The notes: generated by a model not told the origin, from the sequence alone. A DNA stretch of 64,000 nucleotides from Sphingopyxis sp. H053 (GCF_001468225.1 NZ_LNRU01000004.1:310001-374000), one strand, 5' to 3'. Numbered from the stretch's first letter, positions 7,909 through 19,759 are shown. A program made the numbers and translations.

Positions 7909-9399
7909 TTACAGGCACGCCTCGAGATAGGGCTGGTCAAAGCCATATTGGCGCGCTTTTTCCAGCGTATAGGGACGCAGGCCCATCGCGCGATATTCGC
8001 CGACGATCTTGCCGTCCTTGTCCTCGTCGAGATATTCGAACTTGAAGAGTTCCTGCGTGACGATGACGTCGCCTTCCATGCCGATCACTTCGGTGACGTT
8101 GGTGACGCGGCGCGAGCCGTCGCGCAGGCGCTTGATCTGGACGATCAGGTCGACCGAATCGGCGATCTGCTTCGAGATCGCTTCCTTCGGAATCTTGATG
8201 TCGCCCATCAGCACCATATTCTCCATACGGCCGAGGCATTCGCGCGGGCTGTTGCTGTGGAGCGTACACATCGACCCGTCGTGACCCGTGTTCATCGCAG
8301 CGAGCAGATCGAAACACTCCGCGCCACGGACTTCGCCCATGATGATACGGTCGGGACGCATACGCAGCGCGTTCTTGACGAGGTCGCCCATGTGGATCGC
8401 GCCATTGCCCTCGAGGTTCGCGGGGCGCGTTTCGAGCGGCAGCCAGTGCGGCTGTTGCAGGCGAAGTTCGGCGGCGTCCTCGATCGTCAGCACGCGTTCG
8501 CCGGGGTCGATCATCTTCGACAGCGCGTTGAGCATCGTCGTCTTACCCGAACCCGTGCCGCCCGAGATAACGATGTTGAAGCGGCTGGCGCCCGCGATCT
8601 TCAGCGCGGTACACATTTTCTGGCTCATCGCGCCCCATTGGCAGAGCATGTCGAGCGTGATCGGCTTGGCCGAGAATTTACGAATCGAGATCGCGGTGCC
8701 GCGCAAGGAGAGCGGCGGCACGATCACGTTGACGCGGCTGCCGTCCTTGAGCCGGGCGTCGGCGAGCGGGGTGGTCTGGTCGACGCGGCGGCCGACGAGG
8801 TTGCAGATGCGCTGCGCGATCTGGAACAGATGCTGTTCGTCGCGGAACTGGATCGGCGCGATGACCAGCTGGCCCTTGCGTTCGATATAGGTCTGGTACG
8901 GACCGTTGACCATGATGTCCGAAATGTCGGGGTCGGCGAGCAGCTCTTCGAGCGGGCCGAAACCGAGCAGTTCGTCGACGAGCACCTTTTCGAGCGCGAA
9001 CTGTTCGCGCCGGTTCAATGTGATGCGCAGTTCCGCGAGCACTTCGAGGATGATCGGACGGAATTCCTCGGTCAGCTCGTCCTTGTTGAGCGTCGCCGCC
9101 GCCTCGGGATCGACGCGTTCGAGCAGGCGCGGCAGCACCTGTTCCTTGATCTTGTGGACGCTCGCTTCAAAGCCTTGCGCCTTCTCGGGCTCCATCGCCT
9201 CGGCGGTCGAGCGCTGGTTCAGCCGCTCCATCGCCTCTTCTTCGGGCGTCAGGTTCGACGGCATCTGCGGAATGTCGACCGGGGTGTCGATCGCGGGGAA
9301 CTGGGTTCCGCCCGGCACGCCGGGACCAGTCTGCATCGGCTTGGCCACGCCAAAGGCGGGGCGGCCAGCGGTTCCGGGTCGGCGTCCGAATGCACTCAT
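7909..9399 (-). CDS. cpaF: CpaF/TadA-type secretion ATPase
   Basis: Encodes 496 residues from the ATG at 9399 (AGGA eight bases upstream); an in-frame ATG at 9465 is less likely. It is a hexameric type IV/Tad pilus assembly ATPase acting at the cytoplasmic face of the inner membrane. A helical N-domain (LLERVDPEAA... LLGFGPLEELLADPDISDIMVNG) precedes the RecA-like core with Walker A GTGSGKTT (about residue 281) and Walker B region RPDRIIMGEVRGAE, followed by HDGSMCTLHSNSPRECLGRM. No other cpa/tad genes are next to it; the neighbours are a small membrane protein and the ATP synthase operon. Confidence 0.9.
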   Translation of the reverse strand: MSAFGRRPGTAGRPAFGVAKPMQTGPGVPGGTQFPAIDTPVDIPQMPSNLTPEEEAMERLNQRSTAEAMEPEKAQGFEASVHKIKEQVLPRLLERVDPEAAATLNKDELTEEFRPIILEVLAELRITLNRREQFALEKVLVDELLGFGPLEELLADPDISDIMVNGPYQTYIERKGQLVIAPIQFRDEQHLFQIAQRICNLVGRRVDQTTPLADARLKDGSRVNVIVPPLSLRGTAISIRKFSAKPITLDMLCQWGAMSQKMCTALKIAGASRFNIVISGGTGSGKTTMLNALSKMIDPGERVLTIEDAAELRLQQPHWLPLETRPANLEGNGAIHMGDLVKNALRMRPDRIIMGEVRGAECFDLLAAMNTGHDGSMCTLHSNSPRECLGRMENMVLMGDIKIPKEAISKQIADSVDLIVQIKRLRDGSRRVTNVTEVIGMEGDVIVTQELFKFEYLDEDKDGKIVGEYRAMGLRPYTLEKARQYGFDQPYLEACL

Positions 9400-9525
9400 C
9401 GGTTTTTCCTGCTTCCATATCATCGGGAGCATCGCTGCCAGCGCAGACGAACCCCCATCCGACACGGTGAATAAACCGGAAACTTTGACATTGTCCTAAT
9501 GCGGCGGACGATTGCGCGCGGGCAC

Positions 9526-9561
9526 AAAAAAAAGCCCGCATCCATGGGGATGCGGGCTTTT
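9526..9561 (-). terminator. Intrinsic terminator of the ATP synthase operon
   Basis: A 10-bp perfect stem (9534-9543 with 9548-9557), 4-base loop and, on the minus strand, a run of eight T residues (9533-9526) lie 25 bases past the atpC stop. Confidence 0.92.
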
Positions 9562-9585
9562 GATCGCCGTGGACGGCGGAAGCAA

Positions 9586-9843
9586 TCAGCTTGCGATATG
9601 CTCGGCCAGAACGGTGAGGCCGGCTTCGTTAACCTCGGCAAAGCCGCCTTCGACCTCGATCACTTCGGGCGCGGCGCCTGCGGTCGCATAGATGGTCAGC
9701 GGCCCGTTGCGCAGCGTCGCCATGAACGGCGCGTGGCCTTCGAGCACCGAGAAATCGCCCTCGGTCCCCGGCACGGTGACCATATGGACGTCGGCGGTCC
9801 GCTCGAGGCGGGCGGGGGTGACGAGTTCGAACTTCAGAGCCAT
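9586..9843 (-). CDS. atpC: F1 ATP synthase epsilon subunit, short form
   Basis: Encodes 85 residues covering only the N-terminal beta-sandwich domain ([52 protein letters not shown]). Typical bacterial epsilon subunits have about 130-140 residues and end in a helical hairpin that can inhibit ATP hydrolysis. That hairpin is absent here, and the stop is followed directly by the operon terminator, so this is not an edge effect. It is the last gene of the minus-strand atpHAGDC operon. The shortened form suggests that inhibition of the reverse reaction uses another factor, such as the zeta protein of alphaproteobacteria, which is not in view. Confidence 0.93.
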   Translation of the reverse strand: MALKFELVTPARLERTADVHMVTVPGTEGDFSVLEGHAPFMATLRNGPLTIYATAGAAPEVIEVEGGFAEVNEAGLTVLAEHIAS

Positions 9844-9857
9844 GATATGTCCTTAAA

Positions 9858-9877
9858 CCCCTCCCTCCGGGGAGGGG
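9858..9877. repeat. Small GC hairpin between atpD and atpC
   Basis: An 8-bp stem (CCCCTCCC at 9858-9865 with GGGAGGGG at 9870-9877) fills most of the atpD-atpC gap. On the minus strand it is followed by TTTAAGGAC, the last part being the atpC ribosome-binding site. It may slow polymerase or stabilise the upstream mRNA end. Confidence 0.5.
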
Positions 9878-9887
9878 TGTAGGTGTG

Positions 9888-11447
<1,560 letters not shown>

Positions 11448-11480
11448 TTAGAGCGCTTCGGCGCCCAGTTCTTCGCGGAG

Positions 11481-12356
11481 CTACAGCGCTTCCGCGCCAG
11501 CAATAATTTCGATGAGTTCGGTCGTGATCGCCGCCTGACGCGTGCGGTTGTAAATGATGGTCAGCTTGTTGATCAGGTCGCCCGCGTTGCGCGTCGCATT
11601 GTCCATCGCGGTCATCGACGCACCCTGTTCGGACGCGGCGTTTTCAAGGATGCCCTTGAAGATCTGGATCGTGATGTTGCGCGGCAGCAGGTCGGCGAGG
11701 ATCGCTTCCTCGTCGGGCTCATATTCGACCGCGGCGCCGCTCGACGCCGGAACGTCGACGGGCGCGGGAACGGGGATCAGCTGCTGGCCGGTCGCTTCCT
11801 GGAGGAGCGCCGAACGGAACTTCGAATAGAAGAGATGCGCGACGTCGAACACGCCGGCTTCGTACATCTCCATGACCTTCGCCGAAACCTCGTGCGCCTG
11901 GTCGAAGCCGATGTCGCGGATGCCGGTCGTCTCATAGAGCTCGGTGATCTGGCCGGCGAACAGGCGGCCGATGACCGGGCGGCCCTTGCGGCCGATCAGG
12001 TAGAAGAGAACCTTCTTGCCCTGCGCCTGCAGTTCGAGCGCCTTGTCGCGCGCCGCCTTGACGATGTTCGAGTTGAACGCGCCCGCGAGACCGCGGTCGC
12101 TGTTGAGCACGACGAGCAGGTGCGTGTCGCTCTTGCCGGTGCCCGACAGAAGCTTCGGCGCGCTGTCCGACCCACCGACCTTCGACGCCAGACTGGCGAC
12201 GACGCCTTCGAGGCGCTCGGCGTAAGGACGCGCGGCTTCGGCAGCCGCCTGCGCCTTGCGCAGCTTGGCGGCTGCGACCATTTTCTTGGCCTTGGTGATC
12301 TTCTGGGTCGATTTGACCGAGTTGATCCGCCCTTTGAGTTCTTTCAGGTTTGCCAT
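11481..12356 (-). CDS. atpG: F1 ATP synthase gamma subunit
   Basis: Encodes 291 residues: the central stalk that turns inside the alpha3beta3 ring. It has the N-terminal helix ([33 protein letters not shown]), a middle domain with [14 protein letters not shown], and the C-terminal helix with [38 protein letters not shown]. After the TAG at 11481 the same frame continues for ten sense codons to a TAA at 11448, and the downstream residues (ending GAEAL) repeat the true C-terminus (GAEAL), as if the last codons had been duplicated. Its position between atpA and atpD is standard. Confidence 0.96.
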   Translation of the reverse strand: MANLKELKGRINSVKSTQKITKAKKMVAAAKLRKAQAAAEAARPYAERLEGVVASLASKVGGSDSAPKLLSGTGKSDTHLLVVLNSDRGLAGAFNSNIVKAARDKALELQAQGKKVLFYLIGRKGRPVIGRLFAGQITELYETTGIRDIGFDQAHEVSAKVMEMYEAGVFDVAHLFYSKFRSALLQEATGQQLIPVPAPVDVPASSGAAVEYEPDEEAILADLLPRNITIQIFKGILENAASEQGASMTAMDNATRNAGDLINKLTIIYNRTRQAAITTELIEIIAGAEAL

Positions 12357-12374
12357 GAAGGCCCCTATATTTCA

Positions 12375-12398
12375 TCATCCCGGCCGAAGCCGGGACGA
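12375..12398. repeat. REP-like hairpin between atpG and atpA
   Basis: CCCGGC (12379-12384) and GCCGGG (12389-12394) pair over a CGAA loop, flanked by ATCAT/ACGACG-type ends as in the other REP-like elements here. It occupies the spacer upstream of atpG. Confidence 0.5.
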
Positions 12399-12407
12399 CG
12401 TAAACCT

Positions 12408-13940
<1,533 letters not shown>

Positions 13941-14507
13941 TTAGCCTTTCATCGCCTGTGCGAAGCTATTGAGACGGGTACGGATGCTGCCGTCGATCAG
14001 CTGGCTGCCCAGCTGGACGACGAGACCGCCAAGAATGGCGGGGTCGACGGTCGCGGCGACGGTGACGTCGCGCCCGACACGGGATTTGAGGTTCGCGGTC
14101 AGCTCTTTGAGCTGCGCGGCCGAAAGCGGATGCGCGCTGGTGACCTTGGCGGTCACTTCGCCGCGATGATCGGCGACGATCGCGTCGAAGGCGTCGATCA
14201 TCTTGGGCAGATCGGCGAGGCGGCGGTTCTCGGCGAGCACGCCGAGGAACTTCGCGGTCAGCGAATCGAGCTTCATCGCCTTGGCGACCGCGGCGATGGC
14301 GTTCGCGGCGTCGCTGCGAGCGACGACGGGGCTGGCGATCAGCGCCGACAGGTCGGCCGATTCGGTCAGGCCGGCGCGAAGCGTCGCAAGGCTCTTGGCC
14401 ACCGCGTCGATCGCGTTCGATTCGCGCGCCAGATCGAACAAAGCGACCGCATAACGGCCCGCGAGGCCCGCCGTGATGTTGCCCTGAATGCCGCCGGAAT
14501 TCTCCAC
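13941..14507 (-). CDS. atpH: F1 ATP synthase delta subunit
   Basis: Encodes 188 residues from a GTG at 14507 with AAGGAC nine bases upstream; the open frame extends further upstream, but those residues do not look like the family. Delta links F1 to the peripheral stalk. The sequence begins ENSGGIQGNITAGLAGRYAVALFDLA, as in alphaproteobacterial delta subunits, and ends ILGGLVVQLGSQLIDGSIRTRLNSFAQAMKG, the typical delta C-terminus. It is the first gene of the F1 operon, and 202 bases separate it from the divergent hydrolase gene; the operon promoter should lie there. The F0 genes are not in this window. Confidence 0.94.
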   Translation of the reverse strand: MENSGGIQGNITAGLAGRYAVALFDLARESNAIDAVAKSLATLRAGLTESADLSALIASPVVARSDAANAIAAVAKAMKLDSLTAKFLGVLAENRRLADLPKMIDAFDAIVADHRGEVTAKVTSAHPLSAAQLKELTANLKSRVGRDVTVAATVDPAILGGLVVQLGSQLIDGSIRTRLNSFAQAMKG

Positions 14508-14709
14508 GCGTGAAAGTCCTTTGTTGCTATCCCGTGGGGGATGGGTCGCGCGCTTTTCGGGGATATTCGACGAATGCCCCCCACGCGAAGTCGCGGCGCG
14601 CCTAGCAACGATTTTGCTGCAATGCAAGGCGGGCGGGCGATTGCTTTTGCCCCTTCGTGCGATAGGGACGGGCGAACCAAAAAATATGACGTCGAAGGGA
14701 AGGTGCACG

Positions 14710-15387
14710 ATGGGCGAGATGATCCGGATGACGATGGACGATGGTGCCGAGATCGCGGTCTATCACGCGCAGCCCGACGGCGAGCGCTGCGGCGGGCTGG
14801 TCCTGATCCAGGAAATCTTCGGGGTCACCGACCATATCCGCGAAATGTGCGACGAGTTCGCCGCCGAGGGATATGAGGTGCTCAGCCCCGCGCTCTTCGA
14901 CCGCGAGCATCCGGGGTTCGAGAGCGATTATTCGGGGCCGCAGTTCCAGCGCGCGGTCCAGCTGGCGCGCGAGCTCCATCCGTTCGAGCAGAGCCTGAAG
15001 GATGCGCAGACGTGCATCGATGCGCTGAAGGGCAAAGGGCCGGTGTTCATCACCGGCTATTGCTATGGCGGCTCGGTCGCGTGGCGGATGGCGCAGATCA
15101 GCGCCGACCTTGCGGCGTCCTCGGCCTATTATGGCAGCCTCGTGCCGACGATGTTCAAGGACGAGGCGCCCGCCTGTGCCGCGATCGCCCATTTCGGCCG
15201 CTATGACGACGGCATCCCGATGGAAGGCGTCGAGGCGCTGATCGCGAAGGATCACCCGACCGCGCAAATCTTCGTCTATGACGCGGGGCACGGCTTCAAC
15301 AGCGACCGGCGCAAGGATTATCACGAAGCGAGCGCAACCCAAGCGCGCGAGCGCACGCTGATGCTGTTCAGGGCGTGCGGGGGGTGA
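14710..15387 (+). CDS. Dienelactone hydrolase family protein
   Basis: Encodes 225 residues; the ATG at 14710 has a GGAAGG ribosome-binding site. An alpha/beta hydrolase with the dienelactone-hydrolase cysteine nucleophile: GYCYGG (Cys118), an Asp near residue 174 (RYDDG) and the His in DAGHGF (about 203). It also has IQEIFGVTDHIREMCDEFA near the N-terminus, a family hallmark. Cytoplasmic, as no signal is seen. The true substrate is unknown, since these enzymes act on lactones and esters. Its stop overlaps the GTG of the next gene (GTGA). Confidence 0.9.
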   Translation: MGEMIRMTMDDGAEIAVYHAQPDGERCGGLVLIQEIFGVTDHIREMCDEFAAEGYEVLSPALFDREHPGFESDYSGPQFQRAVQLARELHPFEQSLKDAQTCIDALKGKGPVFITGYCYGGSVAWRMAQISADLAASSAYYGSLVPTMFKDEAPACAAIAHFGRYDDGIPMEGVEALIAKDHPTAQIFVYDAGHGFNSDRRKDYHEASATQARERTLMLFRACGG

Positions 15388-15914
15388 GGCTGGTCTTCAT
15401 CCATGGTCCCGCGGCGTCGGGCAAGCTGACCGTCGCGCGCGAACTTGCGGCGCAGACCGGGCTGCCGCTGTTCCACAACCATCTGGTCGTCGACGCGCTG
15501 CTGGCGGTCTTTCCCTTCGGCAGCGACGCCTTCGTCAAACTGCGCGAGACGATGTGGATGGATGTATTTCGCGCGGCCGCGGCCGGCGGGCGATCGCTGA
15601 TCTTCACCTTCCATCCCGAGGCGAGCGTCGCCCCCGATTTTCCAGAGCGGGTCGTCGCGCTGGTCGAACAGGCCGGGGGGCGGGTCGATTTCGTCGCGCT
15701 GACGTGCGCGCGAGAGATTGTCGAAGCCCGTCTCGACTCGCCGTCGCGGCAGGCAAGCGGCAAATTGTCGTCGGTTGCGTTGTATCGCGAACTCGCGGCG
15801 ACCGGCGCCTTCGCCTATCCCGCGCTTCCCGCCGCGCGGGTCGCGATCGATTCGGGGGCCATGCTTCCCGCCGAAGCGGCGGAGCGGATTCGCGCCGCGC
15901 TCGGCCTCGGATAG
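15384..15914 (+). CDS. P-loop nucleotide kinase-like protein
   Basis: Encodes 176 residues from the GTG at 15384, which overlaps the upstream stop by four bases; another GTG at 15375 is possible. Starts RLVFIHGPAASGKLTVAREL, with Walker A GPAASGK at residues 8-14, then a shikimate-kinase-like fold (LFHNHLVVDALLAVF). Small AAA-type or kinase-like proteins of this kind are common, and the substrate is unknown. It is translated with the hydrolase upstream and followed 11 bases later by a third gene, so the three form a probable operon. Confidence 0.75.
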   Translation: MRLVFIHGPAASGKLTVARELAAQTGLPLFHNHLVVDALLAVFPFGSDAFVKLRETMWMDVFRAAAAGGRSLIFTFHPEASVAPDFPERVVALVEQAGGRVDFVALTCAREIVEARLDSPSRQASGKLSSVALYRELAATGAFAYPALPAARVAIDSGAMLPAEAAERIRAALGLG

Positions 15915-15924
15915 CGCGCAACGC

Positions 15925-16719
15925 GTGAAGCTCGCCCTGAACCTGCTACTGGCGCTGGCCGTCTTCGCACTCGTCGCGGCGACGCTGCTCTATACGCAGC
16001 AGCGCCGGCTGATCTTTCCGGCGCCGGCCGACTATCCGCAGGCGCCGCCGCCGGGCTTCCGCCTCGTCCACACCCAGACCGACGACGGCTTGCGGCTTTC
16101 CGCTTTCTATCGCCCCGCGCTGCCGGGCAAGAAGACGCTCCTCTTCTTCCACGGCAATGGCGACAATATGCTCGGCGCGATCGAGGCGACGCGCGGGCCG
16201 GCGGCGGCGGGGCACGGGCTGATGCTGGTCGAATATCGCGGCTATGGCGGCAATCCCGGATCGCCGGGCGAGGCGGACCTCTATCGCGATGGCGCGGCGG
16301 CGATGCGCTGGCTCGCCGGGGCCGGGGCCGGGGTCGATTCGCGCGGGATCGTCGTCGTCGGCAATTCGGTCGGCTCGGGACCGGCGACCGAAATGGCGCT
16401 GCGGCACGATGTCGCGGCGCTGATGCTCGTGTCGGGGTTTTCGGATTTGCCGTCGGTCGTGAAGAGCCGGGTCCCGCTCGTCCCGCGCTGGCTGGTGCGC
16501 GACCGGTTCGACAATGCGGCAAAGCTGGCCCGCGTGAAGGCGCCTGTCTATCTGATGCACGGCGACGCCGACACGCTGGTGACGCCCGCCAATCTGGATC
16601 GACTGGCGCGGGCGCGGCCCGACGCGACGGTCGCGCGTGTCGCAGGGGTTGGGCACGAGCTAGCCTACACCGCCCCCGCGCAGGCGATTCTCACGAAATG
16701 GGTTGGCGGACTCCGCTGA
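15925..16719 (+). CDS. Membrane-anchored alpha/beta hydrolase
   Basis: Encodes 264 residues from a GTG at 15925. Residues 4-23 are a hydrophobic anchor (LALNLLLALAVFALVAATLL), then RRLIFPAPADYP, typical of ABHD13/Bem46-like hydrolases. The oxyanion region is FFHGNGDN, the nucleophile elbow GNSVGSG (Ser148), and the acid and base are in MHGDADTLV and GVGHE. Likely a serine hydrolase facing the periplasm from the inner membrane; the substrate is unknown. Last gene of the three-gene set, convergent with the protease gene three bases away. Confidence 0.82.
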   Translation: MKLALNLLLALAVFALVAATLLYTQQRRLIFPAPADYPQAPPPGFRLVHTQTDDGLRLSAFYRPALPGKKTLLFFHGNGDNMLGAIEATRGPAAAGHGLMLVEYRGYGGNPGSPGEADLYRDGAAAMRWLAGAGAGVDSRGIVVVGNSVGSGPATEMALRHDVAALMLVSGFSDLPSVVKSRVPLVPRWLVRDRFDNAAKLARVKAPVYLMHGDADTLVTPANLDRLARARPDATVARVAGVGHELAYTAPAQAILTKWVGGLR

Positions 16720-16722
16720 CGG

Positions 16723-18264
16723 TCAGCCGCCGGTCGCCGGTTTGACCGCTGCGCCGCTCGCCGGCTGGCAGCGATAGACGAGCCGCTCGTTCGGGCTGGC
16801 GGGCAGCGCGCTGCGGATCGCGTCCTGCTGCGCGGCGAGCCCTGCGAGCTCGTCAGGGTTGGCGGTGCAGCTCTTGAGCGTGACCGTCGCGCGCGTCTCA
16901 CGCGCCTTGGTCATCGTTTCGGCGTCGAGCAGATAGCGGTCGACGCGGTAATCGCGCCCGGTCGAATCGATCGACGCGACGGTGACCGTCGCCTCGTCGT
17001 TCGGCACGAGGATGCGCTGCCAGCGGTCGTCGGCGCCCCGCGTATATTGCGTGCGCCCGTTGACGCAGCCGCCCTTGCCGATGGTGATCGGTACGTCGGT
17101 CGTCGCCGATACGGTGATGCGGCTGCGGTCGGGGCGGATCGTGCAGAGGAAATTGCCTTGCGCGAGCTTGGGCGTTTCGGTGGCGGCGGCGGTCGCCGCT
17201 TCTTCTGCGATCTCGGCGTGCGCGTCGGGACGCGTGACGAACAGGATCGCGGCGCCGAGCATCAGCACCGCGCCCGCACCGCCCGCAATCTTGGCATTAC
17301 GCAGATTCTTCTGGCTGTAGAAGAGCAGGCCGGCGCCCGCGGCGAGCGCGCCGATCACGAAGAAAACCCCCGCGAGCGCGATCCGGTTTTCGCGCGATGC
17401 GAGCGCGTCTTCCGCGGCGCGCGCCTGCTTCAATTCGCGGTCGAGCCGGGCGGCGGCGTTCTTCGCGGCATTCGCCTCGGCGCTCGCGCGCGCTTCGGCG
17501 TCGATCGCGGCGCGATCGCGCGCGTCGGCTTCAGCGAGCGACAGGCACGGCGTGCCGACGCTGGTATATTGCTGGTTCGCATCGGCGAGGAAGCGCATGA
17601 GCTCGCGCCCGGAAATGGCAAAGGCGAAGGGCGAATCGCCGTCGTCGGCGCGCGTGATCGCGGTGTTGATCCCGGTGATGCGGCCGCACTGATCGACGAG
17701 CGGGCCGCCCGAATTGCCGCGCGAAATCTTCGCGGTGTGGATCAGCATCGCGACCCCGTCGACGCTTTGCGTGTTCGACATATTGCCCTCGCTGCGCGTC
17801 GGGGTGCGCGGGGTGATATAGTCGTTGGCGCTGCGTGCGGTCGCAAGGTCGACATTGCCCGGATAGCCCAAGGCGACGACATCGGCGCCCGAATCGAGCG
17901 GGCCGGTGTAGATCGCGGCGGCGGGCAGGCGGCCCTCGGTAATCTCGATCAGCGCGAGGTCGCGCGCGGTGTCGATCGCGATCAGCTTGCCCGCGAAACT
18001 CTTCTGCCCTTCGGACGGGACGACGCCCAAGGCGACATTGTCGGGATATTTGGCGGCTGATTCGACGACATGCGCGTTGGTGACGATCCTTGTCGGCGAG
18101 ATCGCGATGCCGCTGCCATGGCCGAAACCGACGACCTCGCCATCGACCATCGCGACGGTGACGACGCGCACGACGCTGCGCGACGCGGCGCTGATGTCGT
18201 CGGCGGCATGGACCGGAAGCGAGAGAGTAAGAAGGGCGAGCAGCAGCGCGAGGAGGCGGGTCAT
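16723..18264 (-). CDS. Trypsin-like serine protease with two membrane helices and a C-terminal domain
   Basis: Encodes 513 residues from the ATG at 18264. Signal peptide (1-20, ending VHAA), then an S1/HtrA-like protease domain with the triad His65 (TNAHVV), Asp102 (ARDLALIEI) and Ser185 (GNSGGP). An Ala-rich coiled coil (about 225-280) leads to two membrane segments (about 285-308 and 315-335). The last 170 residues form a Cys-containing, beta-rich domain of no family known to me (LAQGNFLCTIRPD, GGCVNGRTQY). Predicted topology puts both end domains in the periplasm. No PDZ domain is seen, unlike DegP. Confidence 0.85.
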   Translation of the reverse strand: MTRLLALLLALLTLSLPVHAADDISAASRSVVRVVTVAMVDGEVVGFGHGSGIAISPTRIVTNAHVVESAAKYPDNVALGVVPSEGQKSFAGKLIAIDTARDLALIEITEGRLPAAAIYTGPLDSGADVVALGYPGNVDLATARSANDYITPRTPTRSEGNMSNTQSVDGVAMLIHTAKISRGNSGGPLVDQCGRITGINTAITRADDGDSPFAFAISGRELMRFLADANQQYTSVGTPCLSLAEADARDRAAIDAEARASAEANAAKNAAARLDRELKQARAAEDALASRENRIALAGVFFVIGALAAGAGLLFYSQKNLRNAKIAGGAGAVLMLGAAILFVTRPDAHAEIAEEAATAAATETPKLAQGNFLCTIRPDRSRITVSATTDVPITIGKGGCVNGRTQYTRGADDRWQRILVPNDEATVTVASIDSTGRDYRVDRYLLDAETMTKARETRATVTLKSCTANPDELAGLAAQQDAIRSALPASPNERLVYRCQPASGAAVKPATGG

Positions 18265-18305
18265 GGCGCGGAACCTAGTCGCTCGCGGCGCGAAGGCAAG
18301 CGCGG

Positions 18306-19127
18306 CTAGATATATGGGCTCCACATCATCATCCACGCGCCGGCGCTGCCGGCAAGGATGACGAGGCCGCTGAACGCCAGAATGATCGCGACGCCTTTTT
18401 TCGCCGCCGGGGTGCCGTGCGCGCCCGCGCGCAGATGAAGCTCGGCCAGCCCGAGCGGGATCAGCGAGCTGGCGAAGGCGAGGAAGAGGTCGAAGGGGCC
18501 GTCGAGCGCCTTGCCGATCCCTGCGCCGCCGGTCGCGATGCCCCACGCCATATAGGCGACGCGCATGAACCACACCGCCGAGGCGACCGCGAAGAGGCGC
18601 AGCGCCCAGCGGCGATGCTCGACAAAGCGGCGCGCGCGGGCGGCGCGCCACGCCAGCGCGGCGAAGGCGAGGATGAGCAGCGCGTCGAGCGTGATCCCGA
18701 TCGCACCGGCGAGCACGAGCCAGGTTTCGCGCACCCAGGTGAGCCACAGCCCGCCGAGCGCAAGGGTGACCGCACTGACGAGGTAGAGCCGTCCGTTCCA
18801 GCGATGCACCGCGGGCCAGCGGCTACGGATCGCGGGGACGAGCTGGACGAGCCCGCCGAAGGTGATCACCGCCGCCATCAGCACATGCACCGCGAAGAGC
18901 AGGTTGCCCGCGCCGTCGCCCGCGACAAATCCCTTGATCAGCGGCTTGTCGTTCCACGCCGCGAAATTCCCCGAGAGCGAGGAGGGGTAATAGAAGAGCA
19001 GGATGAAGGCGGTGAAGAGCAGCTGCCCCGCGGCGATAGCGAGATAGCAGAAGGTCGCGCTTCGCCCGAGCCAGTCGGTGCGGCGCGCGGGCCGTGCGGA
19101 TGCGATTGCTGCGTCGATGGTTGCCAT
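18306..19127 (-). CDS. DUF2306 family multi-pass membrane protein
   Basis: Encodes 273 residues; the ATG at 19127 is preceded by GGGGAG. About seven hydrophobic segments are visible (for example FCYLAIAAGQLLFTAFILLFYY, LLFAVHVLMAAVITFGGLVQLV, LAGAIGITLDALLILAFAALAW). Family-type motifs are VHRWNGRLYLVSAV and HRRWALRLFAVASAVWFMRV, with paired histidines near helix ends. Function is unknown; the histidine pattern would fit a heme- or metal-binding membrane protein, but this is not shown. Divergent from the DUF1203 gene; the 165-base spacer is AT-rich around 19180-19200 (contains TATAAT). Confidence 0.82.
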   Translation of the reverse strand: MATIDAAIASARPARRTDWLGRSATFCYLAIAAGQLLFTAFILLFYYPSSLSGNFAAWNDKPLIKGFVAGDGAGNLLFAVHVLMAAVITFGGLVQLVPAIRSRWPAVHRWNGRLYLVSAVTLALGGLWLTWVRETWLVLAGAIGITLDALLILAFAALAWRAARARRFVEHRRWALRLFAVASAVWFMRVAYMAWGIATGGAGIGKALDGPFDLFLAFASSLIPLGLAELHLRAGAHGTPAAKKGVAIILAFSGLVILAGSAGAWMMMWSPYI

Positions 19128-19292
19128 GCTCAGCTCCCCGATTTCCGACGGGAGAGTGCGTTTTCCGGCGTAGTGAGTCAATGATATAATACAGTAACAC
19201 AGCTGGGCCGAAATGTTTGAACGCAAGCATCGGGACGCGGCGCGAACCGGGCGGTGGCATTGAATGTCCAACGCACGAGAAAGGATATTCCG

Positions 19293-19757
19293 ATGACCTA
19301 TTCGATCCAGGGACTCAGCCCCGAACCCTTTGCCCCGCTGTTCGCGATGGGCGACGCCGAACTCGCCGCGCTCAACGCGCGCCGCGTCACCGCGACCGCC
19401 GATCGCGGCTTTCCGTGCCGGGTCAGCCTCGAGGACGCGAAGGCGGGCGAGGCGCTGATCCTGCTCCACCACACCAGCCACGATGTCGAAACGCCGTATC
19501 GTAGTGCTTATGCAATCTATGTGCGGCCGGGCGTTGAAGCGGCGACCTATCGCGACGAACTGCCCCCGGTGTTCGAGGGGCGCGCGCTCGCGCTGCGCGC
19601 CTTCGCTGCGGACGGCATGCTGCAGACCGCGCGGCTTGTGGGGCCGGGCGAGGCCGACGGCGCGATCCGCGACCTGTTCGAGGACGATGCGATTACCTAT
19701 ATCGATGCCCACAACGCCGCCTATGGCTGTTTTGCCGCGCGAATCGAGAGGAATTGA
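19293..19757 (+). CDS. DUF1203 domain-containing protein
   Basis: Encodes 154 residues; the ATG at 19293 has AAAGGA seven bases upstream and fits the family start better than the earlier in-frame ATG. DUF1203 features: FPCRVSLEDAKAGEALILLHH near residues 40-60, ETPYRSAYAIYVR and DAHNAAYGCFAARIER at the end. Cytoplasmic and without known function. Its stop is two bases before the ada ATG, and the ada ribosome-binding site lies within its last codons, so the two are coupled. Confidence 0.85.
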   Translation: MTYSIQGLSPEPFAPLFAMGDAELAALNARRVTATADRGFPCRVSLEDAKAGEALILLHHTSHDVETPYRSAYAIYVRPGVEAATYRDELPPVFEGRALALRAFAADGMLQTARLVGPGEADGAIRDLFEDDAITYIDAHNAAYGCFAARIERN

Positions 19758-19759
19758 CC

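Noticed and set aside
19180..19205. TATAAT-containing stretch upstream of the DUF2306 and DUF1203 genes as a promoter
   Set aside because: The -10-like sequence lacks a convincing -35 partner at 16-18 bases on either strand; I mention it only as an AT-rich spacer.
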